Source: Deltaproteobacteria bacterium (GTDB taxonomy: Bacteria > Myxococcota_A > Polyangia > Nannocystales > Nannocystaceae). Taken from it: a DNA stretch of 64,000 bases. The notes under the pieces were generated by a model. That model made no database searches and was not told where the DNA came from. It saw nothing but the letters and a program-made list of their open reading frames with translations. The DNA lies in the NCBI GenBank assembly GCA_016709225.1, contig JADJEE010000002.1, forward strand, positions 806,001 to 870,000, written 5' to 3'. Numbering within the stretch: the first letter of the stretch is position 1; each line of letters begins with the position of its first letter. Below are positions 61,217 through 64,000 of the stretch, one piece after another. A program made the translations under genes and the position numbers.

Positions 61217-62953
61217 TCACGTCGCGGGCGCGACGGGCTGCAGCGCGGGGAAGCGCGGTAGGTACGGTAGCCCCAGATGCACGGCGCCGGCGGCCACCTC
61301 GGCTTGCTTCTCGCGCCAGAACTCGGGTGTGAGGAGGTCGGCGTGGTGGGCCAGGAACGCCGCGCGCAGTCGCGGCTCCCGCGGCACGATGAACGGCGCC
61401 CACTCGGCGGGGAACACATCGGCGTCAGCGACCGCATAAAATGGCTGATCCGAGAATTCCTCTTCGATCGTGCAGGACTCTGGAATGTGCCGGAAGTTGC
61501 ACACCAGCAGCGGGCAGATTTCGTCGTAGTCGTACAGCACCAAGCGGCCGTGGGCGGTCACACCGAAGTTCTTCCACAACAGATCACCGGCAAAGATGTT
61601 GTGCCCGGCCAGCTCCTTGATCGCGAATCCATAGTCGATCATCGCCGCCTCGGCCTGCTCGATCGTGGTCTGCTCGAGGTAGAGATTGAATGGTGTCATC
61701 TTTTCTTCGATGTACAGGTGAGAGACCACCACCTGATCGCCTTCCACCCGCACCGAGTTCCCCGCCCGCGCCTGCAGCTCGGCGAGGCACTCGGGCTCGA
61801 AGCGGCGGAGCTCGAACGCCAGGTGCTCGAACTCCTGGGTGTCCGCCAGGCGGCCGACGCGGCGCCCGCGGAACACGTCACGATAGCTGCGCAGGATGCC
61901 CTCGCGCGTCGCGCTGGGCTTCTCGAAGCGGTCCCGGATGAGCTTGAAGACGTTGCGATACGACCGCAGCGTGAACACCGTCATGACCAGACCGGGGATG
62001 CCCGGTGCCATCACGAAGCGATCGGTGCTGTGGCGCAGGTGCGCCATCAGCTCGCGGTGGATGAGGCTCTTGCCGTGCCGGTGGTGCGCGATTGCGATGT
62101 AGCGCTCCGACTCCGTCAGCTGCGGCATCAGCGTGCCCAGGAACTCGACCACGTCGGCCGGCTTGCTGACGTCCACGAAGAAATACGCGCGGGTGCTGCT
62201 GAAGACCTGCAGCATGGCTTCCACGGTGAACAGGGCACCGTCGACCACCGTGCCGCTCTGGGTCGGCTGCACCGGCACCAACAATGGCCGTGGCCCCTCG
62301 GCGCCGTGGATCCGCGCGACCACGTAGCCCTCGCGCGCGCGGAAGAACAGCGTCTCCAACACGTCGATGCGTCGGACCTCGGGCGCGAGGCCCTGCGTGG
62401 CGCAGTGCTCGAGGTGCCGCGCCTGCAGCCACGCGGCGTCCCGCTGCGGGTCCTGCCACGCCAACGCCGGCCGCACCTGCTGCATCACCGAAGCGAAGGC
62501 GCTGGCGCTGTCGTGCTCGACGACGCGCCGGATCTGCCCGGGCGCTGGCGCGAGGTCGGCGGTGTCGAGCTCGTGGTCGAGGAACTCGACCTGCGCATTC
62601 ACACCGCGGGTGCGGAAGATCTTGCGGGTGATGGCGTTGAAGAAGGTCTTGGCGACCTCGCGGTCGATGCGCCCGTGCACCAACGCGACGTAGGCGCGAT
62701 GGGCTTCGTGCCACACCCCGATGTGCTCGGGGAACGCCCGCGTGATGGGCCGCAGCCTCGTCAGCGTGCGCACGACGTACGACTGGTACAGGTCGATGCG
62801 CGCGTGATGGAGGTCGTCGACGCGGCTCCACTCGCGGGCATCGAACCACCGACGCGCCTCGCGGGTGATGCGATGGAACTCGCCGTAGAAGGTGTCGAAG
62901 CCCTCGTGGACGATGTCCGCGATCGCGAGCGCGGCCTCGGCTGTGGTCAGCAT
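61217..62953 (-). CDS. aceK: Isocitrate dehydrogenase kinase/phosphatase
   Basis: A 578-aa protein, the same length as the well-known enterobacterial enzyme. Landmarks: the N-terminal helical regulatory domain (GFDTFYGEFHRITREARRWF), RYIAIAHHRHGKSLIHRELM and VMAPGIPGLVMTVFTLRSYR, ATP-site region FKLIRDRFEKPSATREGI, and GHNIFAGDLLWKNFGVT with DYDEI for the catalytic loop and metal site. It reversibly phosphorylates isocitrate dehydrogenase and so sends isocitrate to the glyoxylate bypass. No isocitrate lyase or malate synthase is in the window. The start codon overlaps the stop of the upstream methyltransferase (ATGCTGA), giving tight translational coupling. Confidence 0.95.
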   Translation of the reverse strand: MLTTAEAALAIADIVHEGFDTFYGEFHRITREARRWFDAREWSRVDDLHHARIDLYQSYVVRTLTRLRPITRAFPEHIGVWHEAHRAYVALVHGRIDREVAKTFFNAITRKIFRTRGVNAQVEFLDHELDTADLAPAPGQIRRVVEHDSASAFASVMQQVRPALAWQDPQRDAAWLQARHLEHCATQGLAPEVRRIDVLETLFFRAREGYVVARIHGAEGPRPLLVPVQPTQSGTVVDGALFTVEAMLQVFSSTRAYFFVDVSKPADVVEFLGTLMPQLTESERYIAIAHHRHGKSLIHRELMAHLRHSTDRFVMAPGIPGLVMTVFTLRSYRNVFKLIRDRFEKPSATREGILRSYRDVFRGRRVGRLADTQEFEHLAFELRRFEPECLAELQARAGNSVRVEGDQVVVSHLYIEEKMTPFNLYLEQTTIEQAEAAMIDYGFAIKELAGHNIFAGDLLWKNFGVTAHGRLVLYDYDEICPLLVCNFRHIPESCTIEEEFSDQPFYAVADADVFPAEWAPFIVPREPRLRAAFLAHHADLLTPEFWREKQAEVAAGAVHLGLPYLPRFPALQPVAPAT

Positions 62954-63984
62954 CCGGGGGTCGCGGCGGTCATCGGCCGCGCCGTCACGAGCTTCGCCAG
63001 GTAGATGGGATCGACCGCCTCGACCTCGAAGCCGGCGCCGCTCAGCCCCTCCCGCAGGTCATCGCGGAGGTACTCCGGGTAGAACGGCTCGTGCATCTCG
63101 CGGCTGAAGCGGTCGACGAAGTAGGCGATCTCCTGGCTATCGACGTGCTGCACCGAATCGATCACCAAGAAGCGTCCATGGGGCCGCAGCACCCGACGCG
63201 CCTCGGCCCACACGGTGCGCCGTGCGGCACGCGGCAACTCGTGGAAGAGGAACACACTCACGACCGCGTCGACGCTGGCGTCGGGCAGCGGGATGCGCTC
63301 GCCGCTGGCCTCGATGGTCGCGAGCCCGTCGACCTGCTCGCGGGCGACGTCGAGGTAGAAGCGACTGAGATCGAGCCCCACGAGGTCGGCCTGGGGCATC
63401 GCGCGCCGAATCTGCGCCAGCGTGCGGCCGGTGCCGCAGCCGACGTCGAGCACCCGCAGCGGTCGCCCGAGCTGCGCCGCCAGGGAATGCAGCGGCACCA
63501 GGCACTGCCGCCGCATGACGTCGGCGGTGCCGCCGAAGAGGAACTCCACGCTGACGTCGTAGAGCTCCGCCGAGCGTCGGCTCAGGTAGCCGTCGGTCTG
63601 CCAGTGGAACGTGCGTCGGTAGTACGGCGGGTAGTCGCGCAGCTCGAGCCCGGCGGGCAGCTCGCGCCAGCCGTCGCGTTGCTTGCGGTCGACCATCGCC
63701 GGGACGTCGCGCACGAGCCCCGGCAGCGCTCGCGCGTAGCGCTGCCACGGCAGCCCGAACAGCAGCGCGCGGGGATACACGCCTGCCTGCACGTTCGCGA
63801 GGTCGCGGCGCAGCAACGCGTCGTAGCGCTCCCGCAGCGCGGTGAACTCGGCGCGGGAGAGGTCTTCGCGCTCGTGCAGCAACACACGCCGCGCGGTTCG
63901 CTGCGTGAGCCCGCACAGCTGCACGAGCAGGCGCTGTTGCGCGCGGTAGGCCAGCGAGGAGCCGCGACGGAGCCCGTCGTGCAC
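62947..63984 (-). CDS. Class I SAM-dependent methyltransferase (possibly 5'-incomplete)
   Basis: At least 345 aa from the GTG at 63984; no in-frame stop lies between this and the window edge, so the true start may be outside. The SAM motif is LRVLDVGCGTGRTLAQI, followed by LVGLDLSRFYLDVARE and the acidic strand IPLPDASVDAVVSVFLFHEL. The N-terminal 150 residues are helical and aromatic-rich (YPPYYRRTFHWQTDGYLS), resembling a family of lipid or quinone-like methyltransferases. The substrate is unknown. Its stop overlaps the aceK start by 7 bp, so the two form a transcription unit that could extend upstream of the window. Confidence 0.85.
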   Translation of the reverse strand: MHDGLRRGSSLAYRAQQRLLVQLCGLTQRTARRVLLHEREDLSRAEFTALRERYDALLRRDLANVQAGVYPRALLFGLPWQRYARALPGLVRDVPAMVDRKQRDGWRELPAGLELRDYPPYYRRTFHWQTDGYLSRRSAELYDVSVEFLFGGTADVMRRQCLVPLHSLAAQLGRPLRVLDVGCGTGRTLAQIRRAMPQADLVGLDLSRFYLDVAREQVDGLATIEASGERIPLPDASVDAVVSVFLFHELPRAARRTVWAEARRVLRPHGRFLVIDSVQHVDSQEIAYFVDRFSREMHEPFYPEYLRDDLREGLSGAGFEVEAVDPIYLAKLVTARPMTAATPGC

Positions 63985-64000
63985 GAGAGAGGCGAGAGGG

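Overview
The window is very GC-rich and gene-dense. It reads as chromosomal DNA of a myxobacterium-type organism (phylum Myxococcota, most likely a Nannocystaceae-like lineage). This is an inference from gene content: many lipoproteins with a long Asp/Ser/Thr/Gly linker after the lipid-modified cysteine, eukaryote-like Ser/Thr kinases (one with a TPR-like tail), several FHA proteins, a PP2C phosphatase, roadblock/LC7-like and DUF4388-like proteins, MopE-type Cys/Asp repeats and thrombospondin type-3 repeats. I saw no tRNA, rRNA, CRISPR array, prophage or origin. Layout: 31-2902 holds lipoproteins, a small membrane-anchored motif protein and a DUF427 protein. 2976-4799 is a composite insertion: a 166-bp near-palindrome followed directly by a complete IS1182-type element, each bounded by CTAG. 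4796-10618 holds an uncharacterised 570-aa protein, a membrane protein, a translationally coupled pair (HDOD protein and a membrane protein with a DUF1566-like domain) and a DUF4388-like protein. 10900-16862 is the most unusual region: eight tightly packed same-strand genes encoding at least four roadblock-like domains, a DUF4388-like domain, a single-chain fusion of an ABC-type ATPase (no recognisable LSGGQ signature) with a dual-specificity phosphatase, helical proteins and a long coiled coil. It looks like a self-contained intracellular signalling or scaffolding module without a small GTPase of its own. 16887-24335 carries an acetyltransferase, a MerR regulator with a perfect operator-like dyad at its start codon and a coupled secreted hydrolase, then a lipoprotein, a Tat-exported DUF1501 protein and a haem-motif lipoprotein. 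24385-31162 holds a divergent pair of lipoproteins sharing an N-terminal ZU5-like domain, a Nudix protein, an FN3/PLAT-like secreted protein, a MopE-type lipoprotein and an APS/PAPS reductase. 31170-39997 is rich in phospho-signalling: kinase, zinc-ribbon/double-FHA protein, FHA protein and PP2C phosphatase, interspersed with endonuclease III, a methyltransferase and a RoxA-like di-haem cytochrome. 40028-50315 has a CVCCH lipoprotein, an exonuclease-like/GIY-YIG fusion with eroded exonuclease motifs, an esterase lipoprotein, an ECF-type sigma factor convergent with a kinase-TPR protein, a short-chain dehydrogenase and small lipoproteins. 50470-58831 is a tandem pair of about 1340-aa surface proteins ending in type-3 repeats, closed by a strong terminator. 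58958-64000 holds two paralogous FHA-PilZ proteins, isocitrate dehydrogenase kinase/phosphatase (AceK) and a methyltransferase whose stop codon overlaps the aceK start; the methyltransferase may run off the window edge. All functional calls come from reading motifs; no database search was run.
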